Source: Lutimaribacter degradans
Lineage (GTDB): Bacteria > Pseudomonadota > Alphaproteobacteria > Rhodobacterales > Rhodobacteraceae
DNA length: 34,358 nt
Direction of reading: 5' to 3'
NCBI RefSeq assembly: GCF_023703375.1
Contig: NZ_JAMQGO010000018.1
Span: forward strand, 1-34,358
Position numbers and translations under genes: made by a program
The notes under the pieces: generated by a model
Databases searched by the model: none
The model's input: the letters and a program-made list of their open reading frames with translations, nothing else
What the model was told of the DNA's origin: nothing
Part shown: one piece after another, positions 8,403 through 17,138 of the stretch
How the letters are laid out: each line of letters starts with the position of its first letter
How positions within the stretch are numbered: position 1 is the first letter of the stretch

Positions 8403-9427
8403 TGCGCATCGCCACCTACAATGTCGAATGGTTCAACGCGCTGTTCGACGACGATGGAAACATGCTGGATGACAAGGGCTGGTCAGGGCGGCATGACGTG
8501 CGCCGCACCGATCAACTGGCCGCGCTGGGTATCGTGTTTACCGCGCTCAATGCCGATGCGGTCATGGTGATCGAGGCGCCCGATCACAACGGCCGCCGCG
8601 CCACGGTAGCCGCGCTGGAAAATTTCGCCAGTGCGTTTGACCTGCGGGCCCGCAAGGCAGTGATGGGTTTCCCCAACGATACGCAGCAGGAAATCGCGCT
8701 GCTTTTCGACCCGGACACGATGCAGGCGCAGCACGATCCGCTGGGCGACCCAACCGGCAAGAAGGGCCACACCGACAGCCCCCGGTTTGACGGGGTGTTT
8801 CGGATCGACCTGGATATTGACGCCACCGAGGACCTGGTGCGCTTTTCCAAGCCGCCGCTGGAACTGGCCGTGCAAACCGTGTCCGGCCGCAGCCTGCGGA
8901 TGATCGGGGCACATCTGAAATCCAAGGCGCCGCACGGCGCGCATGACCGTGACGAGGTAATGCGCATCGCCATCGCCAACCGGCGCAAGCAACTGGCGCA
9001 GGCGATCTGGTTGCGTCAGCGGGTGGATGAGCTCCTGGCGCGAGGCGACTCGCTGATGGTATTGGGTGATTTGAACGATGGCCCCGGCCTTGACGAATAT
9101 GAAAACCTGTTCGGGCGCTCGTCGGTGGAAATCGTCATGGGGCAGGATGGGCAGGCCGAGCTTTATGACCCGCACGCGCGCCGCGCGCTGCAACACGGCC
9201 TTGGGGGCACACCGACCTCGGCCCGGTTCTACCTGGGCAGCGAGAACCGGTATCTCCAGGCGCTGCTGGATTACATCATGATCTCTGATGACATGCGCGC
9301 ATTGGCGCCGCGCTGGCGCATCTGGCACCCGTTTGACGACCCGGTGTGCTGGAAAACGCCCGAACTGCGCGACGCGCTGGTGATGGCGTCGGATCATTTT
9401 CCGGTATCGGTGGATATTGGCCTGTAA
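8402..9427 (+). CDS. Endonuclease/exonuclease/phosphatase-fold protein
   Basis: 341-residue Mg-dependent phosphoesterase of the EEP (DNase I-like) fold. Visible motifs in order are RIATYNVEWFNALF at the N-terminus, MVIEAPDH (expected metal-binding Glu region), GAHLKSKA, VLGDLNDGPG with D223 and N225, and the terminal SDHFPV with D331 and H332. It has no signal peptide, so it probably acts in the cytoplasm. The substrate (nucleic acid, phospholipid or inositol phosphate) cannot be told. It follows the J-domain gene with a one-base overlap. Confidence 0.82.
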   Translation: MRIATYNVEWFNALFDDDGNMLDDKGWSGRHDVRRTDQLAALGIVFTALNADAVMVIEAPDHNGRRATVAALENFASAFDLRARKAVMGFPNDTQQEIALLFDPDTMQAQHDPLGDPTGKKGHTDSPRFDGVFRIDLDIDATEDLVRFSKPPLELAVQTVSGRSLRMIGAHLKSKAPHGAHDRDEVMRIAIANRRKQLAQAIWLRQRVDELLARGDSLMVLGDLNDGPGLDEYENLFGRSSVEIVMGQDGQAELYDPHARRALQHGLGGTPTSARFYLGSENRYLQALLDYIMISDDMRALAPRWRIWHPFDDPVCWKTPELRDALVMASDHFPVSVDIGL

Positions 9428-9475
9428 TTCGGTGGGTGACTCAAAATCGTGACCCAACTGGTCTATATTGGCGTC

Positions 9476-9841
9476 ATGAAACGTATCATCGCTGTTACCG
9501 TTCTTGCCTTTTTGCCGCTTGGGGCCGTCGCCGACGAAGCCGAGACCGAAGGCTATTCCCTCATGGAAGAGGGCGCGCGGATGTTTCTGCGCGGCATGAT
9601 GGACGAGGCCGAGCCCGCATTGCGCGAGCTGCGCCGCTTTGTCGAGGACATGGAACCCGCCATGCGCGAATTCGTGCAAGAGATGGGGCCCGCCCTGAAC
9701 GAACTGGCCGAGAAAATCGACGACCTGTCGAATTACCATCCGCCGGAGATGTTGCCCAATGGCGATATTATCTTGCGTCGCAAGGTGCCCATGCCAACGG
9801 TGCCGGATGCGCCCGGCGAAACGGGCGAGATCGAGCTTTAG
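9476..9841 (+). CDS. Small secreted helical protein of unknown function
   Basis: 121 residues. A cleavable signal peptide (MKRIIAVTVLAFLPLGAVA, then DEAE) points to the periplasm. The mature part is one long, mostly amphipathic and acidic helical stretch (residues about 25-85) with the repeated pattern EPAxRELRRFVEDMEPAMREFVQEMGPALNELAEKI. A short ending YHPPEMLPNGDIILRRK and a Pro-rich tail follow. I know similar proteins from Rhodobacteraceae but not their role. There is no Walker motif, so any ATPase label would be wrong. ATG 9476 was chosen because it starts the signal peptide. The gene converges on ppx. Confidence 0.7.
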   Translation: MKRIIAVTVLAFLPLGAVADEAETEGYSLMEEGARMFLRGMMDEAEPALRELRRFVEDMEPAMREFVQEMGPALNELAEKIDDLSNYHPPEMLPNGDIILRRKVPMPTVPDAPGETGEIEL

Positions 9842-9859
9842 GTGACAAGGGCCCGCGCT

Positions 9860-9875
9860 GTGGGCTGAAGCCCAC
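9860..9875. repeat. Palindrome GTGGGCTGAAGCCCAC between convergent genes
   Basis: Arms 9860-9866 and 9869-9875 pair perfectly. The hairpin sits between the stop of the secreted protein (9841) and the ppx stop (9877). Its core GGGCTGAAGCCC recurs at 24292-24303. No T-run follows on either strand. It may act as a Rho-assisted or 3'-end stabilising structure, or be a REP-like repeat. Confidence 0.55.
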
Positions 9876-9876
9876 C

Positions 9877-11433
9877 CTACGCGTTGCGGCTGGCGCGCCG
9901 CAGCTTGACGCGGGTCTCAGCACCAAGGGTTTCTGCCAGCGACAGAAACCGCGCCTCGGCCACCTCGCCAAAGAGTGGATCGGCCTCGCGGCTGAGCCAA
10001 AGCTCAAGCTCTTTTTTCTTGGGGAACCAGCGCAGTTCACCCATGGGCGCGCCTTGCAGCCAAAGCATCGCGCCAAACCGCATCGCCTTGCCCAGCACCT
10101 CGGCCTGGTGGATGTCCTTTTCCGCGATCAGGTCATAAACCGTGTCGAACCGCGTGCCGTTACGCTTGTTGGTGTAGCGGTGCATCAGCGCAAGCCCCAG
10201 GAACACGCGCTCGGCATGTTTCAACCCGCCAAGATTGGCGCGCGTGGCGTTGTCAAAGCAGACTTCGGCACGGTAGTCGGGATGGGCGCGCCAGCTGACA
10301 TCATGCAGCAGGCAGGCGGCGCGGATCAGGCGCTTCCGATCATCCGAGGCGCCGGAGAACAGCGGCAGGATGAAATTGTAAAGCTGCCGGCCAAAGCCGG
10401 GCAGGCGGGCATCCTTGTCTTCGGCAAAGCGGCACGCTTCGATCAGCGGGTCGCGATCCCGAAGATCCTGCGGCATCTGTTCGTAAAGCATCCCCTCGCG
10501 GATGCCATAGCTGCTGATGGCGATATCGTGCGGCTTGAACTGCTTGATCACCTCTTTCAGCACCTCGGCTGCCAGCGGCACCAGCGCCATACGGCTTGAA
10601 GACACGCCCGCGCGGCTGCGCAGGTCGGCGGCATCCTCCTTCTCGATATACTTGACCGTTTCGCGCACCGATTTGCGGCTCATGCGGTATTCGTGCAGCA
10701 CGTGAAGGGGGTAGCCGCGCCGCTCCATGTCGATCCGCGCGATGGCCCGCCAGGACCCGCCCACCAGGAACAGCCGGTTTTTCTGGGGGCCCATCTGCGC
10801 GGCCAGCTTTTCCAATGTCTCGCGGATATACTTTCGGCGCCCCTTCTTGCCGCCCTTGATCGAGGCCAGCTTCAACGGGCCGAGGGCCGAGGTTTCGCGC
10901 CGCCCCACCACGCCGCCGTTGATTTCGGCCAGTTCCATGGACGAGCCGCCGATATCGCAGACCAGCCCGTATGAACCCGGCCAACCCAGCAAAACGCCCT
11001 GCGCCGACAGGCGGGCCTCTTCTCGGCCGTCGATGACATGGATACGAAGCCCGGTTTCGCGCAGAACCTCGTCGCAGAAATCGGGCCCGTCCTCGGCGTC
11101 GCGCACGGCTGCCGTGGCCACGATGGTGAGCGGCGCGATGTCCATGCCGTTGGCGAGGTGCTTGAACCGGCGCAGGGCCGACAGCGCGCGTGCGCGCCCC
11201 TTGGGCGACAGCCGGCCCGTATCGCCCAACCCCTCGCCCAGGGCGCACATGATTTTTTCGTTGTAGAAATACGCCGGGCTGCGCGCCGCGCCGTCAAAAA
11301 CCACCAGCCTGACCGAGTTCGACCCGACATCGACCACGCCAACCCGCGACAAGGCCCGCGCCTTGGGATCGTTGAACAGCGGCCTTCCGAAAGGCCCCCA
11401 GTCCGTGGGTGCCGCGCCGATCATATCGGTCAT
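9877..11433 (-). CDS. ppx: Exopolyphosphatase / guanosine pentaphosphatase family (Ppx/GppA)
   Basis: 518 residues. Removes terminal phosphates from polyphosphate; family members can also hydrolyse pppGpp. The actin/Hsp70-type fold is shown by the phosphate-binding loops GVVDVGSNSVRLVVFD (near residue 32) and LVCDIGGSSMELAEI, with the intervening TAAVRDAEDGPDFCDEVL and IDGREEARLSAQGVL typical of Ppx. The C-terminal part has an HD-like region (AACLLHDVSWRAHPDYRAE), as in E. coli Ppx. ATG 11433 has GGAG 9 bases upstream. It lies 124 bases downstream of ppk on the same strand, so synthesis and breakdown enzymes are paired. The HD region argues for Ppx over GppA. Confidence 0.93.
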   Translation of the reverse strand: MTDMIGAAPTDWGPFGRPLFNDPKARALSRVGVVDVGSNSVRLVVFDGAARSPAYFYNEKIMCALGEGLGDTGRLSPKGRARALSALRRFKHLANGMDIAPLTIVATAAVRDAEDGPDFCDEVLRETGLRIHVIDGREEARLSAQGVLLGWPGSYGLVCDIGGSSMELAEINGGVVGRRETSALGPLKLASIKGGKKGRRKYIRETLEKLAAQMGPQKNRLFLVGGSWRAIARIDMERRGYPLHVLHEYRMSRKSVRETVKYIEKEDAADLRSRAGVSSSRMALVPLAAEVLKEVIKQFKPHDIAISSYGIREGMLYEQMPQDLRDRDPLIEACRFAEDKDARLPGFGRQLYNFILPLFSGASDDRKRLIRAACLLHDVSWRAHPDYRAEVCFDNATRANLGGLKHAERVFLGLALMHRYTNKRNGTRFDTVYDLIAEKDIHQAEVLGKAMRFGAMLWLQGAPMGELRWFPKKKELELWLSREADPLFGEVAEARFLSLAETLGAETRVKLRRASRNA

Positions 11434-11557
11434 GTTGTTGGCTCCATGCCGTTTTGCCCGTTATGGCCGGGGCTGTGGCGAGGGTCAATCAACCTGATCG
11501 GGCAGGCAGGACATATGGCCAGGCCATCGCGCCCAAGCCGGCCCGCCCGCGCAAGAC

Positions 11558-13732
11558 CTAGTCTTCGGTGTGGGTCAGCTTTGGCACGTCCTTGGCACCG
11601 GCGGACCCGCGCCCGGAAAGCGAGGGGTTTTCCATGAAGAACCGATGCGTGTTGAAGGCAAACTGCCCTTCCTTCAAAGGCGCGCGGTGAAAGCTGCCAT
11701 CGGGTGACATCACCCAGGACTGCGCCACGTCGGCCAGGTTGGCCGCCATGATCTGGCTGACGATCTGTGCCTTGACTGTTGGGTTCTCGATATCCACCAG
11801 CGTTTCGACCCGGCGGTTGAGGTTGCGCCCCATCCAGTCGGCTGACGAGATGAAAACGCGCGCCTTCTTGCTGGGCAACCCGTGGCCGTTACCGAAACAG
11901 ATGATTCTGGAATGTTCCAGGAACCGGCCGACAATGGATTTGACTCGGATATTGTCCGACAAGCCCTTGATGCCCGGGCGCAGACCGCAAATGCCGCGAA
12001 TGACACAGTCGATCCTGACACCGGCGCGACTGGCTGCGTAAAGCGCGTCGATCATGTCCGGCTCGATCAGGGAATTCATCTTGATCCAGATCTGCGCGGG
12101 CCGACCGGCGCGGGCATGTTCGGCCTCGGCGGCGATCATTTCAAGCATCTTGGGCTTCAGGCTATGGGGGCTGATCGACAGGTTTTCCAAGCCTTCGGGC
12201 TTGGCATAGCCAGACAGGTAATTGAACACCTTGGTCGCATCGCGCCCCAACGCCGGGTCGCAGGTGAAAAACGACAGGTCGGTATAAATCTTGGCGGTGA
12301 TGGGGTGATAATTGCCCGTGCCGTAATGGGTATACGTGACCAGCTTGTCGCCCTCGCGCCGGACCACCGTTGAAATCTTGGCGTGGGTTTTCCAATCGAC
12401 GAACCCGTAAACCACATGCGCGCCCGCGCGCTCCAGCCGCCGCGACTGGCGGATGTTGGCGGCCTCGTCGAACCGCGCCTTCAGTTCGACCAGCGCGGTG
12501 ACGGATTTGCCGTCTTCGGCGGCCTCGCACAGCGCCTCGACAATGGGCGAGTTGCGCGAGGTTCGGTAAAGCGTTTGCTTGATCGCCACCACATCCGGGT
12601 CGCGCGCGGCCTGCTGCAAAAAGCGCACGACCATGTCGAAGGTTTCATAAGGATGGTGCAGGAGCATGTCTTTCTGCCGGATCGCGGCGAACATGTCGCC
12701 ATCGAAATCCTGCACCCGTTCGGGCACGCGCGGGGTGAAGGGCGGCCAAAGAAGGTCGTGCCGGCTGTCGAGCACCAGTTCCTTTACATCGGCAATGCCG
12801 ATCATGCCGTCGACCTCGACCACCTCGTCGGGGGTGACGTGCAACTCTTCCATGATGACGGCTTTCAACGCCTCGGGGGCGCCGGCCGAGATCTTCATGC
12901 GCACCACTTCGCCGCGGCGGCGGCGTTTCAGCGCCACCTCGAATTCGCGAACCAGGTCTTCGGCTTCTTCTTCAAGTTCCAGGTCGCTGTCGCGCAGCAC
13001 ACGAAAGGCACAATGCCCCTTCAGCGTGTAGCCCGGAAACAGGCTGTCGAGATGGAGCAGCAACAACTCCTCGAGCGGCAGGAACCGGTGCTGCCCCTCG
13101 TCAGAGGGCAGGGCCACGAAGCGATCGATCTGGTGGGGGATCGGCAGCAGCGCCTGCAGCGCGCGCCTGTCGGATTGGCGGTGCAGTTGCAGCGCCAGTG
13201 AAAAGCCCGTGTTGGGGATGAAAGGGAAGGGGTGCGCCGGATCGATCGCCAGCGGCGAAAGAACGGGAAACACGTTGGTCAGGAACAATTCCTCGAGATA
13301 GGCCAGGTCCGCCTTGGTCAGATCGCTTGGTTCCAGCAGATTGATCCGTTCGTTCGCCATTTCCCCGCGCAGCGTGGTGAAGATGCGTTGCTGCGCCTTC
13401 ATCAGGTTGCGCGCATCTTCGTTGATCAGCACCAGTTGCTCGGCCGGGGTCAGCCCATCGGCTGCGGGGGTGGTATTGCCGGCATGGGCCAGTTCGCGCA
13501 GGCCCGCGACGCGCACGGTATAGAACTCGTCCAGGTTGGCGGCCGAGATCGACAGGAAACGCACCCGCTCCAACAGCGGCACGCGAAGGTTCTTGGCCTC
13601 TTCCAGAACACGCCAGTTAAAGCCGAGCCAGCTCATTTCCCGGTTGAAAAACCGCCCCGGTCCGGTCTGGTCCAGATCGGGCAGTTCAATGGCGGGAGGG
13701 AGCGGGGCTTTGAGAAAATCTGCGCTGTCCAT
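11558..13732 (-). CDS. ppk1: Polyphosphate kinase Ppk1
   Basis: 724 residues. Reversibly transfers the gamma phosphate of ATP to polyphosphate. The N-terminal domain opens with [20 protein letters not shown], followed by the family's PHX-type head domain and two phospholipase-D-like catalytic domains. The phospho-accepting histidine is in DWKTHAKIS (H450) and the second catalytic histidine in [11 protein letters not shown] (H607). [15 protein letters not shown] near the C-terminus is also conserved. Length is normal for the family. ATG 13732 is used; AAAGGA lies about 14 bases upstream, a long spacing. The ppx gene follows. An 11-bp tandem repeat resembling a Pho box lies immediately upstream (13751-13772). 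Confidence 0.97.
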   Translation of the reverse strand: MDSADFLKAPLPPAIELPDLDQTGPGRFFNREMSWLGFNWRVLEEAKNLRVPLLERVRFLSISAANLDEFYTVRVAGLRELAHAGNTTPAADGLTPAEQLVLINEDARNLMKAQQRIFTTLRGEMANERINLLEPSDLTKADLAYLEELFLTNVFPVLSPLAIDPAHPFPFIPNTGFSLALQLHRQSDRRALQALLPIPHQIDRFVALPSDEGQHRFLPLEELLLLHLDSLFPGYTLKGHCAFRVLRDSDLELEEEAEDLVREFEVALKRRRRGEVVRMKISAGAPEALKAVIMEELHVTPDEVVEVDGMIGIADVKELVLDSRHDLLWPPFTPRVPERVQDFDGDMFAAIRQKDMLLHHPYETFDMVVRFLQQAARDPDVVAIKQTLYRTSRNSPIVEALCEAAEDGKSVTALVELKARFDEAANIRQSRRLERAGAHVVYGFVDWKTHAKISTVVRREGDKLVTYTHYGTGNYHPITAKIYTDLSFFTCDPALGRDATKVFNYLSGYAKPEGLENLSISPHSLKPKMLEMIAAEAEHARAGRPAQIWIKMNSLIEPDMIDALYAASRAGVRIDCVIRGICGLRPGIKGLSDNIRVKSIVGRFLEHSRIICFGNGHGLPSKKARVFISSADWMGRNLNRRVETLVDIENPTVKAQIVSQIMAANLADVAQSWVMSPDGSFHRAPLKEGQFAFNTHRFFMENPSLSGRGSAGAKDVPKLTHTED

Positions 13733-13750
13733 GGGCGGTGTATCGGTCCT

Positions 13751-13772
13751 TTCCGTGACGGTTACGTGACGG
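13751..13772 (-). promoter_or_regulatory. Pho-box-like 11-bp tandem repeat ahead of ppk1
   Basis: On the minus strand the sequence reads CCGTCACGTAA followed directly by CCGTCACGGAA. These two 11-bp units have the CnGTCAn core and period of PhoB boxes (consensus unit CTGTCAT plus four bases). It ends 18 bases before the ppk1 start codon. With usual PhoB geometry the transcript would begin almost at the ATG, so either the message is nearly leaderless or the site works differently. Polyphosphate metabolism is a common Pho-regulon target. Confidence 0.4.
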
Positions 13773-13829
13773 GGCCACGAGGTACTGCGAAAAAAGGTGC
13801 ACCCGTGCAGGGCGCTTGTCCAGTGGGTG

Positions 13830-14507
13830 TTACGTCGCCATCTGTGTCAGGACGCGGCGCACCAGCGGCGCCGTGATGGGGCGCTTTTCGGCCAGGGCCA
13901 CCCGGTCGATTTCGGCCACCACGGCGCGCGCGGTGGCAAAATCGCGGGTCATGTGGCGCAGCAGATGATTCAGGGCCTCCGGGCTGGGGGCAACCTGCCT
14001 GTCGGCAAAAAGTTTCAGCAAAACGGCCCCCAACAAACGGTCATCCGGCGGCGACAGCGTGGCGGTCTGGGTGCCCTGCATCCGGCTTTGCAGGTCAGGC
14101 AGGCGCAGCCCCCAGCGCTGCGCCGGGCCGGTGGCGGTGACAAGCAGGCTGTGCCCTTCGGCCAGGACAAGGTTGTGCAGGTGAAACAGCGCCTCCTCGG
14201 CGGTGCGCTCGCCCGCGATGTCCTCGGCATCCTCGATCGCGACCGGCGCTTTTGCCAGCGCGGGAATGTCGGCCCCGCACAGATCGCGCGCGACGATGAT
14301 GCGCGCGCCGCTGTCCTGTGCCCAGACATGCGCGAGATGCGTCTTGCCCGCGCCCTCGGGGCCGATCAGCAAAAGTTTGCGGCTTGGCCAGTTCTGCCAG
14401 TTCTCGATCATCGCCACGGCCATGGCGTTGGCGGGCGAGACAAAGAAATCCTCTCGCGCCCGCGCGGTGCGCACGGGCAGGTCGAATCCCAGTTGCTGTC
14501 CCATCAT
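13830..14507 (-). CDS. hdaA: Hda-type DnaA regulatory inactivator
   Basis: 225-residue AAA+ protein homologous to the ATPase domain of DnaA. It acts with the sliding clamp to promote ATP hydrolysis by DnaA and prevent re-initiation. The N-terminal QQLGFDLP fits a clamp-binding motif, the Walker A is GPEGAGKTH, and the Walker B-like segment is VAIEDAED. The DNA-binding domain IV of DnaA is missing, as expected for Hda. It overlaps the upstream permease gene by 4 bases (ATGA; ATG 14504 is an alternative start). The order permease - hda - ppk - ppx is common in this bacterial group. Confidence 0.88.
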   Translation of the reverse strand: MMGQQLGFDLPVRTARAREDFFVSPANAMAVAMIENWQNWPSRKLLLIGPEGAGKTHLAHVWAQDSGARIIVARDLCGADIPALAKAPVAIEDAEDIAGERTAEEALFHLHNLVLAEGHSLLVTATGPAQRWGLRLPDLQSRMQGTQTATLSPPDDRLLGAVLLKLFADRQVAPSPEALNHLLRHMTRDFATARAVVAEIDRVALAEKRPITAPLVRRVLTQMAT

Positions 14508-15571
14508 TCGCCGGACTGATCCGACAGCCCGCGATACAGGCGACTATCCTTGTAGTTGCCGATCAGGAACCGGGTGACGACGCCAATGGCGGCGGCCACG
14601 GGCACGGCCACCAGCATTCCGACGAAGCCGAAAAGCGTGCCAAAGACCGAAAGGGCAAACAGCAGCCAGACCGGGTGCAACCCGACCGATCCGCCTACCA
14701 GCTTGGGCGTCAGGATATTTCCCTCGATCACCTGGCCCAGAACGAAGATGGCCGCGATCAGGCCAAGCGTCAGCCAATCGCCCCAGAACTGGAACAGGCC
14801 CAGCCCGATGGCCAGCGCGCCCCCGACCAGCGCCCCGACATAGGGGATGAAGGTGATCAGCCCCGCGATAAAGCCCACGACCAGCCCGAATTGAAGCCCC
14901 ACCAGCATCAGCGCTATGGCGTAATAGGTGCCCAGGATCAGGCAGACAGTGCCCATGCCCCGGATGAAACTGGCGATCACGCCGTCGATTTCGCCGGCCA
15001 ACTGGCGGATCACCGGTGCGTGGTCGCGCGGCAGCAGTTCGTCGATGCGGGCGATCATGCGGTCCCAATCGTAAAGCAGGTAAAAGGCCACCACCGGAAC
15101 GATCACGAAAAGCATGATCACGTTGATCACCGACGCCGCGGAATTCACCACGGATTCAAGCAGTTGCCCGCCCCGGTCGCGGATCGTCTCGCCCAGCGAG
15201 GCCAGCGATTCACGCAAGACCGATCCCTCGTCCATTATCCCTGGAAAGCGGGTATTTAGAAACTCCAGCAGATCGCGGAACAGCTGCGGCGCGGTTTCAA
15301 ACAGGTTGATCGTCTGGTTGACGAGCGATGGTATGACCAGCAGCGCCAGCACGATGAAAACAATCACAGCCACCAGCGTGATGATCGCCGTCGCCACCGC
15401 GCGGCTTGTGCCCAAGCGTTCCAGTCGGTCGGCGACGGGATCAAGGAAATAGGCAACCGCCCCGCCCAGCACGAAGGGCAGGATCACATCGCCGAGAAAC
15501 CACAGCGCCAAAACGAACACCGCTGCGGCGATGCCCCAGTATTTCATCTGTGTGCCGACGGGCAGGGCCAT
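14504..15571 (-). CDS. AI-2E family transporter (PerM/YdgG-like permease)
   Basis: 355-residue polytopic inner-membrane protein of the AI-2E transporter family (PF01594 type). About eight hydrophobic segments are visible. The family features DVILPFVLGGAVAYFLDPVADRLERLGTSRAVAT near the N-terminus, FIPYVGALVGGALAIGLGLFQF, and VIEGNILTPKLVGGSVGLHPVWLLFALSVFGTLFGFVGMLVAVPVAA near the C-terminus are all present. Substrates differ between members (autoinducer export, Na+/H+ exchange) and cannot be assigned here. ATG 15571 has GGAG 9 bases upstream. It is translationally coupled to hdaA and divergent from proS. Confidence 0.88.
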   Translation of the reverse strand: MALPVGTQMKYWGIAAAVFVLALWFLGDVILPFVLGGAVAYFLDPVADRLERLGTSRAVATAIITLVAVIVFIVLALLVIPSLVNQTINLFETAPQLFRDLLEFLNTRFPGIMDEGSVLRESLASLGETIRDRGGQLLESVVNSAASVINVIMLFVIVPVVAFYLLYDWDRMIARIDELLPRDHAPVIRQLAGEIDGVIASFIRGMGTVCLILGTYYAIALMLVGLQFGLVVGFIAGLITFIPYVGALVGGALAIGLGLFQFWGDWLTLGLIAAIFVLGQVIEGNILTPKLVGGSVGLHPVWLLFALSVFGTLFGFVGMLVAVPVAAAIGVVTRFLIGNYKDSRLYRGLSDQSGE

Positions 15572-15628
15572 GCGCGACTCCGGAAACTCCTGTCCTTCAT
15601 ATGTCTATCGGTCGGCAATAAGTTGCAA

Positions 15629-15654
15629 GGGGCAAGGCAAACGGCGCTTGCCCC
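15629..15654. repeat. Inverted repeat GGGGCAAG-N10-CTTGCCCC in the proS divergent region
   Basis: Perfect 8-bp arms at 15629-15636 and 15647-15654, midway between the AI-2E transporter start (15571) and the proS start (15733). It could be an operator or a leader hairpin. No T-run follows. Confidence 0.4.
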
Positions 15655-15674
15655 GGGGGTGGAATCGCCGCCCC

Positions 15675-15703
15675 TTGTCTGGCACCCGGTGACAAGCTAG
15701 GAA
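15675..15703 (+). promoter_or_regulatory. Possible sigma-70-type promoter for proS
   Basis: TTGTCT (15675-15680) and TAGGAA (15698-15703) are separated by 17 bases, 30 bases before the proS ATG. The -35 matches consensus at 4 of 6 positions and the -10 at 3 of 6. The match is weak; position and spacing are the main support. Confidence 0.25.
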
Positions 15704-15732
15704 ACGCCAACCCTGTTTGCACGAGGATCATC

Positions 15733-17085
15733 ATGCGCCTGAGCCGCTATTTCCTGCCCGTTCTGAAAGAAACGCCCGCCGAGGCGCAGATTGTCAGCCA
15801 CCGTTTCATGCTGCGTGCCGGCATGATCAAGCAGGCCAGCGCCGGAATCTACTCCTGGCTGCCGCTCGGTTTCAAGGTGCTGCGCAAGATCGAGAACATC
15901 GTGCACGAGGAACAGCTGCGCGCCGGCCACCTGCCGATGTTGATGCCGACCCTGCAATCGGCCGACCTGTGGCGTGAATCCGGCCGCTACGACGATTACG
16001 GCCAGGAAATGCTGCGGATGAAGGACCGGCACGACCGCGACATGCTGTTCACGCCGACCGCCGAGGAACTGATCACCGACATCTTCCGCGGCCATGTCAG
16101 CAGCTACCGCGACCTGCCGCTGACCATGTATCAGATCCAGTGGAAATTCCGCGACGAGATCCGCCCCCGCTTCGGCGTGATGCGGGGCCGCGAATTCCTG
16201 ATGAAGGACGGCTATAATTTCGACCTGACGAAAGAGGATGCGCTGCACGCTTACAATCGTCACCTCGTCAGCTACCTGCGCACGTATGAACGCATGGGGC
16301 TGCAGGCCATCCCGATGCGCGCCGACAGCGGCCCCATCGGGGGCGATGACACGCATGAATTCCTTGTGCTGGCGGAAACCGGCGAATCCGAGGTGTTCTA
16401 TGACAGCGAGATCACCGAATTGAAATTCGGCGATCGGGACATTGATTACACCTCGAAAGAGCAATGCCACGCTGTGCTGGAGGAATTCACCAGCCGCTAC
16501 GCGCGCACCGACGAAACCCATGACGAGGCCCTGTTCAACCAGGTTCCCGAAGCGCGCCGCCGCGTGGCAAGGGGTATCGAAGTCGGCCAGATATTCTATT
16601 TCGGCACCAAGTATTCCGAGGCCATGGGCGCCACGGTGCAGGGCCCCGATGGCAAGGCGGTGCCGGTGCACATGGGCAGCCACGGAATCGGCGTGTCGCG
16701 CCTTGTCGGTGCGATTATCGAGGCCAGCCATGACGAGCGCGGCATCATCTGGCCCGAGGGCGTTACGCCCTTCCACGTGGGCATCGTGAACCTGAAAACC
16801 GGCGATGCCGAGGCGGATGCCGCGTGCGAAACCCTCTATGCCGCGCTGACGGCCAAGGGGCTGGAGCCGCTTTACGACGACACCGACGAGCGCGCGGGCG
16901 GCAAGTTCGCCACGATGGACCTGATCGGCCTGCCCTGGCGTATCACGGTAGGCCCGCGTGGCCTGAAGAACGGCGTGGTCGAGTTGACCTGTCGCCGTAC
17001 CGGCGAAAGCGAGGAAATGAGCCCCGAGGCGGCGATTGACCGCGTGGCGCAAATTTTCGCGCCGCACATGGTGCGTGGCCTGTAA
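15733..17085 (+). CDS. proS: Prolyl-tRNA synthetase (short alphaproteobacterial type)
   Basis: 450 residues. Attaches proline to tRNA-Pro. Class II synthetase motifs are visible: motif 1 region around [20 protein letters not shown], motif 2 [25 protein letters not shown], and motif 3 [27 protein letters not shown]. The anticodon-binding domain follows ([10 protein letters not shown] to the end). The large editing insertion found in enterobacterial ProS is absent, so the protein is short, as is usual in alphaproteobacteria. ATG 15733 is preceded by GAGGATC. The palindrome AACCCGC-N4-GCGGGTT overlaps the stop (17084-17101). Confidence 0.97.
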   Translation: MRLSRYFLPVLKETPAEAQIVSHRFMLRAGMIKQASAGIYSWLPLGFKVLRKIENIVHEEQLRAGHLPMLMPTLQSADLWRESGRYDDYGQEMLRMKDRHDRDMLFTPTAEELITDIFRGHVSSYRDLPLTMYQIQWKFRDEIRPRFGVMRGREFLMKDGYNFDLTKEDALHAYNRHLVSYLRTYERMGLQAIPMRADSGPIGGDDTHEFLVLAETGESEVFYDSEITELKFGDRDIDYTSKEQCHAVLEEFTSRYARTDETHDEALFNQVPEARRRVARGIEVGQIFYFGTKYSEAMGATVQGPDGKAVPVHMGSHGIGVSRLVGAIIEASHDERGIIWPEGVTPFHVGIVNLKTGDAEADAACETLYAALTAKGLEPLYDDTDERAGGKFATMDLIGLPWRITVGPRGLKNGVVELTCRRTGESEEMSPEAAIDRVAQIFAPHMVRGL

Positions 17086-17101
17086 CCCGCGCGGGCGGGT
17101 T
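17084..17101 (+). terminator. Hairpin at the proS stop codon
   Basis: AACCCGC (17084-17090) and GCGGGTT (17095-17101) form a perfect 7-bp stem with a GCGG loop, starting inside the TAA stop. No T-run follows (GGATCGG), so intrinsic termination is doubtful. It may only block 3' decay. Confidence 0.3.
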
Positions 17102-17138
17102 GGATCGGCACGCTGCTTGCTGCTAGGCTTGGTCCGTG

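Noticed and set aside
8483..9739. 418-codon minus-strand open frame opposite the EEP-fold and secreted-protein genes
   Set aside because: The plus-strand genes carry clear motifs (GDLND, SDHFP, signal peptide). The minus frame has none.
9346..10599. 417-codon plus-strand open frame opposite ppx
   Set aside because: Ppx motifs on the minus strand are unambiguous; the plus frame is a shadow.
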